Source: Alkaliphilus sp.
Lineage (GTDB): Bacteria; Bacillota; Clostridia; Peptostreptococcales; Natronincolaceae
DNA length: 8,760 bases
Assembly (NCBI GenBank): GCA_023230535.1
Contig: JALNXC010000036.1
Coordinates: 1-8,760 of the forward strand
Direction of reading: 5' to 3'
A program made the position numbers and the translations under genes. Shown here piece after piece: positions 1-6,630 of the stretch. A model generated the notes under the pieces. It saw nothing but the letters and a program-made list of their open reading frames with translations, did not search any database and was not told the DNA's origin. Every line of letters starts with the position of its first letter. Position 1 is the first letter of the stretch.

Positions 1-194
1 AAATTTAATATTTTTTTAGGCTGCTGAAAATTTGATATTTTAACTATCATTACTATCATCAATAAGAAAACCGAAATAATAGTCTTAATAATCGTTTTTT
101 TTAACCAGTTATCATAGTTTTTAATGTTAATAAAAGTGTTCCCCTTTTTAAATGCGCTATTAGACAGGCCCCTACTGCTTCTTCGCGTAATCAT
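1..194 (-). CDS. N-terminal part of a single-pass membrane protein (possible SpoIVFA/M23-like), cut by window edge
   Basis: An open frame starts at ATG 194 and stays open for 64 codons to the window edge. It is preceded by an AGGATG ribosome binding site at 204-209. The visible product has a basic, polar stretch of about 33 residues (starting MITRRSSRG), then one hydrophobic segment at about residues 34-52, then a polar stretch rich in Gln and Lys. That layout fits a type II membrane protein with a large extracytoplasmic part. In clostridial genomes, genes after minE often encode SpoIVFA-like or M23-peptidase envelope proteins with this kind of N-terminus, but no catalytic domain is visible here, so the function is an inference from position. 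RodA, another common neighbour, is less likely because its first membrane span usually begins much nearer the N-terminus. The frame is well supported; the product is not. Confidence 0.6.
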   Translation of the reverse strand, partial: MITRRSSRGLSNSAFKKGNTFINIKNYDNWLKKTIIKTIISVFLLMIVMIVKISNFQQPKKILN

Positions 195-235
195 ATGCTA
201 TATCATCCTTTTTATTTTTACTTTAGTATAATATA

Positions 236-265
236 TTGATTACGTAATAGTTTTATTACTATAGA
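236..265 (+). promoter_or_regulatory. possible sigma-A-type promoter on the plus strand
   Basis: TTGATT at 236-241 and TATAGA at 260-265 are separated by 18 nt. Each matches four of six consensus bases. It would drive transcription to the right, into the otherwise empty spacer and toward the hairpin with T run at 400-425. The region is very AT-rich, so chance matches are likely. I list it because it is the best promoter-like pair I saw on that strand in this spacer. Confidence 0.2.
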
Positions 266-385
266 TAAAAAATTCAACAAGATAATAGACGAGCAAACAA
301 ATTTGAATTGCACCATGGGCGCTCTTTTTTATATTTCTATAAAGTAAATTAAAGTTGAAAGGCCATGAATACAATAATGGCTTGA

Positions 386-440
386 AAATCAATATTTAAC
401 GGGCAAGCAGAGCTTGCCCGTTTTTAAGAAATATTGATTT
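386..440. terminator. compound inverted repeat, probable (bidirectional) intrinsic terminator after minE
   Basis: An 11-bp inner stem pairs 398-408 with 412-422 around the triloop AGA; its core is CGGGCAAGC. Outside it, a further 12-bp perfect AT-rich stem pairs 386-397 with 429-440, leaving a 6-nt bulge at 423-428. On the plus strand the GC stem is followed at once by TTTTT (421-425), the textbook intrinsic terminator shape. On the minus strand, the direction of the min genes, the GC stem is followed by TT, then the outer arm, then a short T run. It lies 34 nt past the minE stop codon with no gene between. It most likely ends the min transcript and may also stop plus-strand transcription heading into the operon. 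Confidence 0.75.
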
Positions 441-474
441 GTATATATACCTGATATATGTAATTTATAATATA

Positions 475-756
475 TTAAAGACTGCGTTCCTTCATTTTCT
501 TAATGGGAATATTAGCTACTAAAGCTGAAATATTTGAGTTATTACTCCCTTTTCTTGTTTTTGTTAATTTAATATCTAAGCCTTCTTCATCTATTTCCAT
601 ATAATCGGAAATAACCTTAATTATATCTCCTTTGACCATTTCTAAAAAACGAGGCGAACAATTTGTCCGATCATGAACTAAAACTAATTTGAGCCTCTCC
701 TTTGCTACGTTTTTACTTGTTCCGGAACCCCGATTAAAAAATTTTAAAAAATCCAT
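475..756 (-). CDS. minE: cell division topological specificity factor MinE
   Basis: MinE stimulates the MinD ATPase and displaces MinC from membrane-bound MinD, giving the dynamic Min pattern that keeps FtsZ rings at mid-cell. The 93-residue product is close to the usual MinE length. Residues 2-8 (DFLKFFN) form the short amphipathic membrane-targeting start. Residues about 13-30, containing AKERLKLVLVHDR, match the MinD-contacting segment, and residues about 35-66 match the dimerising topological-specificity domain (FLEMVKGDIIKVISDY, then a second beta strand). The ATG is preceded by a purine-rich AGGGAGAAGGA ribosome binding site in the 24-nt gap after minD, which implies co-transcription and probably coupled expression. 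The C-terminal tail after residue 68 is Ser/Asn/Lys-rich and less conserved. MinE is absent from Bacillus subtilis, so its presence here separates this locus from the Bacillus version. Confidence 0.96.
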   Translation of the reverse strand: MDFLKFFNRGSGTSKNVAKERLKLVLVHDRTNCSPRFLEMVKGDIIKVISDYMEIDEEGLDIKLTKTRKGSNNSNISALVANIPIKKMKERSL

Positions 757-780
757 ATTCCTTCTCCCTCCCCTTTACAT

Positions 781-1578
781 TTATTTAGCTAAACCAAATA
801 TCTTTTTTAATTTACTCATAAACCCTTCTTCGCTTTCCATATTTATAAAAGGGACATTTTCTCCAATAATCCTTCTGGTTATATTTTTAAATGCTTGCCC
901 GGCCAATGCGGTTTGATTTGCAACCACCGGCTCTCCTTTATTAGCAGAAATCACTATTGCTTCATCATCGGGTATCACGCCTAATAGATCAATAGCCAAA
1001 ATATCAATCATATCATCAATGTCCATCATATCCCCCCTTTTAACCATATCAATTCTAATACGATTAATAATTAAGATAGGATTTCTTATTTCGGACGCCT
1101 CCAATAATCCTATGATTCTATCCGCGTCCCTTACCGCCGATATTTCCGGTGTTGTCACCACAATAGCGCGATCTGCCCCTGCAATTGCATTTTTAAATCC
1201 TTGCTCTATACCGGCGGGACAATCAATTAAAACATAATCAAAGTTCTCTTTCAATTCTAATGTAAGTTTTTGCATCTGTTCTATAGTAACGGCACTTTTA
1301 TCCTTAGTTTGGGCTGCCGGCAATAAATATAATTCACTGTATCTTTTATCCTTTATTAAACCTTGTTTTAATCTGCAAACATTTTTAACTATATCGACAA
1401 TATCATAAACGATTCTATTTTCCAGTCCCATGACCACATCTAAATTTCTAAGTCCAATATCCGCATCTACCACAACAACTTTATACCCCAGCTCAGCCAA
1501 CCCGGTTCCTATGTTAGCAGTAGCCGTTGTCTTGCCAACACCCCCCTTTCCGGATGTTATTACAATAACTTCGCCCAT
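781..1578 (-). CDS. minD: septum site-determining ATPase MinD
   Basis: MinD is a membrane-binding ATPase of the ParA/MinD (deviant Walker A) family that recruits MinC to the membrane and responds to MinE. The 265-residue product has the deviant Walker A motif GKGGVGKTT at residues 10-18, with the signature Lys11 and catalytic Lys16. Switch I is around DADIGLRNLD (38-47), with Asp40. The Walker B/switch II motif DCPAGIEQG lies at 119-127. The C-terminal amphipathic membrane-targeting helix is at about 252-265 (FMSKLKKIFGLAK). Length and motifs are those of a complete, active MinD. The start ATG is preceded by GGGGGAAGGA a few bases upstream. It lies 55 nt after minC and 24 nt before minE, consistent with a minCDE transcript. 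Confidence 0.98.
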   Translation of the reverse strand: MGEVIVITSGKGGVGKTTATANIGTGLAELGYKVVVVDADIGLRNLDVVMGLENRIVYDIVDIVKNVCRLKQGLIKDKRYSELYLLPAAQTKDKSAVTIEQMQKLTLELKENFDYVLIDCPAGIEQGFKNAIAGADRAIVVTTPEISAVRDADRIIGLLEASEIRNPILIINRIRIDMVKRGDMMDIDDMIDILAIDLLGVIPDDEAIVISANKGEPVVANQTALAGQAFKNITRRIIGENVPFINMESEEGFMSKLKKIFGLAK

Positions 1579-1633
1579 AAATCCTTCCCCCTATCCTGTG
1601 TATACTTTAACAATTTTATTATTAATTTAATAT

Positions 1634-2272
1634 TTATTTCCTGTTTAAATATGGCTCAATGTACACCATATTACCTTTTACCTTAGCTAATTCCGGGATC
1701 TTTGGTTTCTCATAATGACCATCCGGTGCCCTAGTTATAACATCCGAAATCCTCAGTTGTGTAGGATCTAAATAAAATGCCGCTACGCAAGCATCCCTGT
1801 TGCCGTTTGAACCCGCATGTGCAACTCCACGCAGGCTACCCATGACAATAATGTTACCATAGGCTGTTATATGTGCCCCTGGATTAACATCCCCTAAAAT
1901 AACTACATTTCCATCATAATTTATATTTTGCCCCGACCTTATGGTACCTTGTACAAATTTTGTCTTGCCCTCTGTTATTCCGGTAAATACAGTTTCCATC
2001 TGCTCGGATTTATTCAGAATGTCCCTTTCGTCTTGATTTAAAACATATATTTTATATCTTGTCGCCATAAATACTTCCAGTTCTTTTTTTTGTTCGGCGG
2101 TCAGAGTATCACAGTGTATATCAAAAATTTTAGCACCCTTAAAAAAATATTTTGCTTTTTCAATCTTATCAATCAGCTGTTGTTTTATAATCTCGAAATC
2201 CTGCTGAGGCTTAATATAAATCAAAATTCCGTTTTTAGTACCTTTGAATTCTATTATGTTCTCTCGAACCAT
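1634..2272 (-). CDS. minC: septum site-determining protein MinC
   Basis: MinC is the FtsZ polymerisation inhibitor of the Min system, brought to the membrane by MinD. The product has 212 residues. The N-terminal domain (about 1-100, starting ENIIEFKGTKNGILIYI) matches the FtsZ-inhibiting MinC_N fold. The C-terminal domain (about 105-205) matches the beta-helix that dimerises and binds MinD: RSGQ at 112-115, GDVNPGA at 127-133, and GSLRGVAHAG at 145-154, which are hallmark motifs. The start at ATG 2272 is supported by GGAGGG at 2279-2284 with a 6-nt spacer. It is separated from the upstream PBP2 gene by 153 nt of structured AT-rich sequence, the widest gap among the mre-min genes, so minCDE may have its own promoter or be processed from a longer transcript. 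Confidence 0.97.
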   Translation of the reverse strand: MVRENIIEFKGTKNGILIYIKPQQDFEIIKQQLIDKIEKAKYFFKGAKIFDIHCDTLTAEQKKELEVFMATRYKIYVLNQDERDILNKSEQMETVFTGITEGKTKFVQGTIRSGQNINYDGNVVILGDVNPGAHITAYGNIIVMGSLRGVAHAGSNGNRDACVAAFYLDPTQLRISDVITRAPDGHYEKPKIPELAKVKGNMVYIEPYLNRK

Positions 2273-2278
2273 GCTATT

Positions 2279-2284
2279 CCCTCC
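2279..2284 (-). promoter_or_regulatory. ribosome binding site of minC
   Basis: GGAGGG on the minus strand, 6 nt upstream of ATG 2272. It is close to the ideal anti-16S sequence and fixes the minC start. It marks efficient, independent translation of minC after the 153-nt spacer. Confidence 0.85.
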
Positions 2285-2346
2285 AGCAACATATTGCCTA
2301 TATTAATAAATTCTTCACAGACTGCATAACTCCTTCTTTACACACC

Positions 2347-2427
2347 AAAAAACCGATAGACATTAATATCTATTTTTCTAAATAAATCTACATTAACCAA
2401 GACTTAGTTAACTAATTTTCGGTTTTT
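2347..2427 (-). other. structured PBP2-minC spacer: palindrome, hairpin with U run, and long-range pairing
   Basis: Read in the direction of transcription, three elements follow the PBP2 stop codon. A perfect 12-bp palindrome TTAGTTAACTAA lies at 2404-2415. An 18-nt inverted repeat lies at 2356-2373 (half-sites ATAGATATT and AATGTCTAT, pairing with one G-U). CGG plus a run of six T follows (2347-2355). In addition, AAAAACCGA at 2419-2427 (overlapping the stop codon) can pair with TCGGTTTTT at 2348-2356, enclosing the other two. The hairpin plus U run resembles a weak intrinsic terminator, and the enclosing stem could compete with or stabilise it. The stems are AT-rich, so it is more likely a partial terminator, a processing or stability element, or chance than a strong terminator. 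Confidence 0.4.
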
Positions 2428-5236
2428 ACTGTAACAATCTATTATCAACATTGAAATCCTCATTATCGTCAGTTTCATTTAAACCCATATATTCGGCTAC
2501 AATTTCTCTAAATATAGGAGCCCCGTAACCTCCCGAACCGCCTTGTGGAATAAGGATTGCAATTGCAATCTGTGGGTCTTCATAAGGTGCAAAGCCCGTA
2601 AACCAAGTAAAACTGTCATAATCCGGCTTAAACTGATCTATATCCTTATCTTTAATTCTAGGATTTATCTGCTTTATGGCCTCTCTCATGACAAAGGCCT
2701 CATCCATATATTTTGCACTGTTTTTGTTTGCGCTCATTAATTGCATCATTTTCTCTTCTACTTGCTTTGCCGAAATTCCAAATTTCGATAAATGTGTTTT
2801 TAAATATTCTACTTCATCTACAGGAGGAATTTTACCGGATTTTTGTGCCGTACCTGTCTTAACCGCTACATTTACAGGTAATTTTTCAAAAGTCTGCCTG
2901 GTTGATCCTATTGTCGCGACCTGGTTCATACCGGTTTTTACTATGTCTAAATTATTATAATTTTTTAACTCAATTCTTTCTATCAATTCCGGAGGATACT
3001 CCTCAATTTTCCCATCCTTAGTTGATTTGGATTTGTTGACAATACCGACATCATATTTATATCCTCCATTAGCCAAAATGGCCATAAAATTTGCCATCTG
3101 AATCGGAGTATATGCATGTTGACCCTGACCGATAGCAAAGTTCATAGTATCGGCCACACCCCACTTTGCCTGATTAAAATAGCTATACTTGGCCGCATCT
3201 GTATATATAGCCGCTTTTTCCCTTTTAATCCCTAATTCTAACATCCGCCTTTCAATGGTTGCTCTAGACGGATTTTCTTCCGTCCAACTCACAATTTTCT
3301 CTATCGCATTTTTTAAACTCTCTGCATCCGGTGTAATCTTCTCCGGATCCAAATCCTCTACACTCATTTGACTATTTAAATAATTTCTCAGCATTGCCTT
3401 AACCGTTGCCAGTTTTCTCTCTGAGCTGGGAACGCCCCCCGATTTTTCTTTTGGAATATCTATCTCTATGCCTGTACGATCATTCAACCCGAATTTTTTA
3501 GCATAATCTGTCAATATTTGAGGAGTCATATTGATTGGAAGAGATTTCCCCGCTCCATAATCATATCCGTTAGCTATGGAATAGAAGTAATAGTTATTAG
3601 AATCCCTTATGGCCTCAATTAAGTTTTGGTAACCCATGGTCCTTCCACTCTGGTTCCATAACCAGTTACCAAAAGAATGCCCTCCGATTCTAATAAAACC
3701 CTTATCTAAAATTTTATAATTGGGATTAAGTCCCTGCTCCAGAGCAGTAACGGCAACAAGCATTTTAAAAGTGGAACCGGGCTCTACCGCCGTACTCAGG
3801 GCCATATTCATCAAGGGCCTGGGTGATAACATATCTCTTTCGTTTTCCGGCATCAGGCTTTGCCAATCCGATGAACTTATCCCGGTAGCAAAAAGATTGG
3901 GATCATAAGCCGGATAACTAACTAATGCCAGAATCTTACCGGTTTTAACATCTGTCACCACAACAGCACCCGATTTTGCATTTGCCATAACTCCTCTGGT
4001 GCCGGTGCCTGAAAAGTCATTTTCCCCCCACCTGGTTTCATAAATCCCGCCGGTTTGAATAGCCTCCAAAACATCCTTCAGCACTTCCTCCGTCTTTTTC
4101 TGCAAATTTGCATCTATCGTCAAATACAGGGTCCCCCCGGGCACCGGTTCCTCTTTTTCCAAAACCTCCACTAATCTGCCTCTGGAATCCACTATCACTT
4201 TTTGATACCCGTCTATTCCCTTCAATGTCTCTTCAAATTTATGTTCAAGACCTGTTTTGCCTATAATATCATCGGGCAAGTATTTTAGTTCCTTAATATA
4301 TTTATCTATTTCATGTTGCTGTGCAATCTTGCCTAAATACCCTAATATATGAGCAGCCAACTCTCCTTCCGGATAATATCTGATTGATTCTACGACTATA
4401 CTTATCCCCGGTAATTCTAAGATGCCCTCTTCTATCTTGGCTACGGACTGCGGTGAAATATCCTGTGCTATTTTTACCGGATTATACTGTAAATAGCCGC
4501 TGCTCCTTATTTGTTGACGTACCACCATTATCTTTCTGGCCTCTTCAGGAGAATAATCATCAGATATTTCATAACTTTCCCTGATCTCATTAAATACGTC
4601 TATAGCCTCCACATCATAACTTTTGAATCCATAGCTTTTGAGCCAGTCCTCTTTTTTTAATGTATCCGTATATTCCCATCTTGTATCCTCTTTTATGGAT
4701 ATGGGTATAGTTAAACCCGGTATCTTTAATAATTCAAGTTGAGCTTCCACCGGATCTTCTATATTTATATCGTATCTTTCCTTTAAAATTTCAAAGGCCT
4801 CCTTACCATCCTTAACACCCAATAATCCGTAAGTTTCTTTCCAGTTAGCCAGCTCCATATCATAGGTAAAGATATATTCTCCGGTTTCTGTCATTATAAT
4901 TGGAAATTCGTCCGTATACTTATCACCATTTTGCTCTAATATATTTATTAACTTCAACGCTACCATATTCATCTTCTCACTGTCTATTTCATTTCTCATA
5001 ATTTGCACAGTAAAGCTGGGACGGCTGCCGGCTAACAGTCTACCATATTTATCCCTTATTTCACCTCTCGGGGCACCCAAGGGAATATTTTTAAAAATTC
5101 GATTTTCAGCCTGCTCCCTATAATTTTGCCCTTCGACTATCATCAAAGCCGCTAATCTTAGAATTATAATGACAATAATTACAGCAAATGCCAAGAGGAT
5201 TATGTTATACCTGTCTTTTAATTTTTTAAACAACAA
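2426..5236 (-). CDS. mrdA: penicillin-binding protein 2 (class B transpeptidase of the elongation machinery), large clostridial type
   Basis: This D,D-transpeptidase cross-links peptidoglycan during side-wall growth and works with MreB, MreC, MreD and the glycosyltransferase RodA. The product has 936 residues. One N-terminal membrane anchor lies at about 11-34. The class B pedestal begins with RGEIRDKYGR at 57-66. The transpeptidase domain carries the catalytic motifs S488-T-F-K491, S546-N-N548 and K793-T-G795, and ends with the conserved WFTGFAPYEDPQIAIAIL (878-895). It is far longer than E. coli PBP2 (about 630 residues). The extra length is in the pedestal (about 100-245), in a charged helical stretch between SxN and KTG (about 597-690), and in another after KTG (about 800-872). 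Enlarged PBP2s are known in clostridia. The protein has no cysteine. The start appears to be TTG 5236; the first in-frame ATG lies inside the membrane segment. It follows mreD by 14 nt. Confidence 0.96.
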   Translation of the reverse strand: MLFKKLKDRYNIILLAFAVIIVIIILRLAALMIVEGQNYREQAENRIFKNIPLGAPRGEIRDKYGRLLAGSRPSFTVQIMRNEIDSEKMNMVALKLINILEQNGDKYTDEFPIIMTETGEYIFTYDMELANWKETYGLLGVKDGKEAFEILKERYDINIEDPVEAQLELLKIPGLTIPISIKEDTRWEYTDTLKKEDWLKSYGFKSYDVEAIDVFNEIRESYEISDDYSPEEARKIMVVRQQIRSSGYLQYNPVKIAQDISPQSVAKIEEGILELPGISIVVESIRYYPEGELAAHILGYLGKIAQQHEIDKYIKELKYLPDDIIGKTGLEHKFEETLKGIDGYQKVIVDSRGRLVEVLEKEEPVPGGTLYLTIDANLQKKTEEVLKDVLEAIQTGGIYETRWGENDFSGTGTRGVMANAKSGAVVVTDVKTGKILALVSYPAYDPNLFATGISSSDWQSLMPENERDMLSPRPLMNMALSTAVEPGSTFKMLVAVTALEQGLNPNYKILDKGFIRIGGHSFGNWLWNQSGRTMGYQNLIEAIRDSNNYYFYSIANGYDYGAGKSLPINMTPQILTDYAKKFGLNDRTGIEIDIPKEKSGGVPSSERKLATVKAMLRNYLNSQMSVEDLDPEKITPDAESLKNAIEKIVSWTEENPSRATIERRMLELGIKREKAAIYTDAAKYSYFNQAKWGVADTMNFAIGQGQHAYTPIQMANFMAILANGGYKYDVGIVNKSKSTKDGKIEEYPPELIERIELKNYNNLDIVKTGMNQVATIGSTRQTFEKLPVNVAVKTGTAQKSGKIPPVDEVEYLKTHLSKFGISAKQVEEKMMQLMSANKNSAKYMDEAFVMREAIKQINPRIKDKDIDQFKPDYDSFTWFTGFAPYEDPQIAIAILIPQGGSGGYGAPIFREIVAEYMGLNETDDNEDFNVDNRLLQ

Positions 5237-5240
5237 TTAT

Positions 5241-5248
5241 ATCACTCC
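5241..5248 (-). promoter_or_regulatory. ribosome binding site supporting a TTG start for the PBP2 gene
   Basis: GGAGTGAT on the minus strand lies just after the mreD stop codon (5251-5253) and a few bases before tandem TTG codons at 5236 and 5233. No in-frame ATG exists until about codon 32, inside the membrane anchor, so initiation at TTG is the only choice that keeps the cytoplasmic N-terminus and full membrane segment. Which of the two TTG codons is used cannot be decided from sequence. Confidence 0.7.
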
Positions 5249-5250
5249 AA

Positions 5251-5748
5251 TTAATACCCCTTTTTTATTAAACCTGATTTAAATAATTTTGATATATAAT
5301 AATGAATGATGAGAGAAATAATAGAATTATATATTACTTCTATTATCAATATTTTTTTTATTATATTTAATAATTCTATTCTATATCCTAATAAAAATAT
5401 CAACAAAAGATTTATCGCTTCGTAAATTATCGTTGTCAACGCAGTAAAAATAAATGGAATAAGTAAATTTTCCTTAAATATTTTTTGGTCCATAAGTCCG
5501 ATTAAATATCCAACAATCATAAATACTAATGCATTTAAACCGATTGTACGTCCAAAGATAATATCCTGTAAAATGCCTACAAAAAACCCTATAATAGCTC
5601 CCCTGTTTCTACCACTGTATATAGCAAAAGATATGACAAGAATCAATGCGATATTCGGAGCCACACCATATATTTCAATCTGCTGAAATAATGTGGATTG
5701 CAATATTAAATTAAATAAAATAATTAAGCTAATTATAATCGTCCCCAC
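5251..5748 (-). CDS. mreD: rod shape-determining membrane protein MreD
   Basis: MreD is the polytopic membrane component of the MreBCD elongation complex and modulates MreC and PBP2 activity. The 165-residue product is almost entirely hydrophobic, with about five to six membrane segments (roughly 4-20, 29-45, 50-66, 71-88, 96-119, 134-155). Family features are PNIALILVIS at 31-40 and the GFFVGILQDIIFG stretch at 54-66, with the conserved Gly and Asp typical of MreD. Length is normal. The start is GTG 5748, preceded by AAGGGG at 5758-5763 with a 9-nt spacer; no better ATG is available. It lies 20 nt after mreC and 14 nt before the PBP2 gene. Confidence 0.93.
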   Translation of the reverse strand: MGTIIISLIILFNLILQSTLFQQIEIYGVAPNIALILVISFAIYSGRNRGAIIGFFVGILQDIIFGRTIGLNALVFMIVGYLIGLMDQKIFKENLLIPFIFTALTTIIYEAINLLLIFLLGYRIELLNIIKKILIIEVIYNSIISLIIHYYISKLFKSGLIKKGY

Positions 5749-5757
5749 TGTCGGTTG

Positions 5758-5763
5758 CCCCTT
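5758..5763 (-). promoter_or_regulatory. ribosome binding site supporting a GTG start for mreD
   Basis: AAGGGG on the minus strand, 9 nt upstream of GTG 5748, within the 20-nt gap after the mreC stop codon. It decides the mreD start, since the first membrane segment begins only a few residues after this GTG. Confidence 0.65.
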
Positions 5764-5768
5764 TTTTG

Positions 5769-6617
5769 CTAATAAAGTTGTACCGGTTCCATTATTACTA
5801 CCTTAGTTATTCTCTTAAAGTTAACCGCAGGTTCTACTTTGATTGTTTTTAATAGATGATCACTGGATTTATCCACTTCGATAATTTCGCCTATTATAAT
5901 TCCTTCCGGATAGGTACCCAACCCCGAAGTAACTATTTTGTCACCTACAATTATATCCGCCAGGGGATCAAACAAATATCCGGTTATTTCATTGGTAATA
6001 CTCCCCGTAACTATACCTTGCAAATTACTGTCCCTCATTATTTGAAAACTGACAGAGCTGTTATTATCTATGATAGAAATGACCTTTGACCAATTACCTC
6101 CAACCTCATAAACTTTTCCAACAAGACCATTGGAATCAAATATTATACTATCTTTTTTGACACCCTGTTTTTCACCGGCATTAACTGTAAATATATTAAA
6201 CCAGTTGCCGGGACCTTTCCCTATTATACCGGCAGAAATAATATCATATTTGTTATCATCTTCTATATAATTTAAAGCATATTTTAAAGCTTTTAATTCC
6301 TCCAATTCGCTCCTTGTCATGTTTAATCTTAAAACCTCTTGTTGTAATGATTCCACTTCTTTTTTTAAGTTCTCATTTTCAACCTTCAGGTTAGCCATAT
6401 CAGCTATAGAACCGATGCCTTGTTTTATGCCATTAACGCCCCTGCTGATAACATTTTGAACGGGTGTTATAATATTCCCGATCCACTTTTCTATAAATGT
6501 AATATTTTCTCTCTGTTTAGATGTAATTCCTATCATTATAATGAGAATGATAGCGACAATTGCCACTATCATTGCTGATCTGCTCTTCCATTTATTTTTT
6601 AATCTGTTTCTGGGCAT
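5769..6617 (-). CDS. mreC: rod shape-determining protein MreC
   Basis: MreC is the bitopic scaffold that links cytoplasmic MreB and membrane MreD to periplasmic-face PBP2. The 282-residue product has a basic cytoplasmic start (PRNRLKNKWKSR), one membrane segment at about 15-32, a coiled coil at about 75-115 (ENLKKEVESLQQEVLRL), and the two-barrel beta domain from about 125 to 280. The latter includes the family stretches GPGNWFNIFTVNAGEKQGV (135-153) and GLVGKVYEVG (164-173). Length is typical. The ATG start at 6617 follows a GGTGAT ribosome binding site, 13 nt after the mreB stop codon. The stop is TAG. Tight spacing with mreB and mreD supports co-translation of the complex. Confidence 0.97.
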   Translation of the reverse strand: MPRNRLKNKWKSRSAMIVAIVAIILIIMIGITSKQRENITFIEKWIGNIITPVQNVISRGVNGIKQGIGSIADMANLKVENENLKKEVESLQQEVLRLNMTRSELEELKALKYALNYIEDDNKYDIISAGIIGKGPGNWFNIFTVNAGEKQGVKKDSIIFDSNGLVGKVYEVGGNWSKVISIIDNNSSVSFQIMRDSNLQGIVTGSITNEITGYLFDPLADIIVGDKIVTSGLGTYPEGIIIGEIIEVDKSSDHLLKTIKVEPAVNFKRITKVVIMEPVQLY

Positions 6618-6630
6618 TTATATCACCAAC

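Noticed and set aside
309..330. Hairpin-like GCACC/GGCGC followed by a T run on the plus strand, a possible second terminator
   Set aside because: The stem is only 5 bp with an A-C mismatch, too weak to call.
359..383. GCCAT/ATGGC inverted repeat next to the terminator
   Set aside because: A 5-bp stem with a loop of about 10 nt in AT-rich DNA is expected by chance.
365..385. Six-codon plus-strand frame (MNTIMA) just before the terminator hairpin, resembling an attenuator leader
   Set aside because: It is very short, the purine stretch is 2 nt from the ATG, and no alternative antiterminator pairing was evident.
2298..2327. Nine-codon leader-like frame (MQSVKNLLI) upstream of minC with AAGGAG before it
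   Set aside because: The ribosome binding site is only 2 nt from the ATG, too close for normal initiation, and the peptide has no regulatory codon run.
2543..2960. Plus-strand open frames opposite the PBP2 gene
   Set aside because: They lie entirely antisense to a strong coding gene with all family motifs, have no ribosome binding site or family resemblance, and look like shadows of the real frame.
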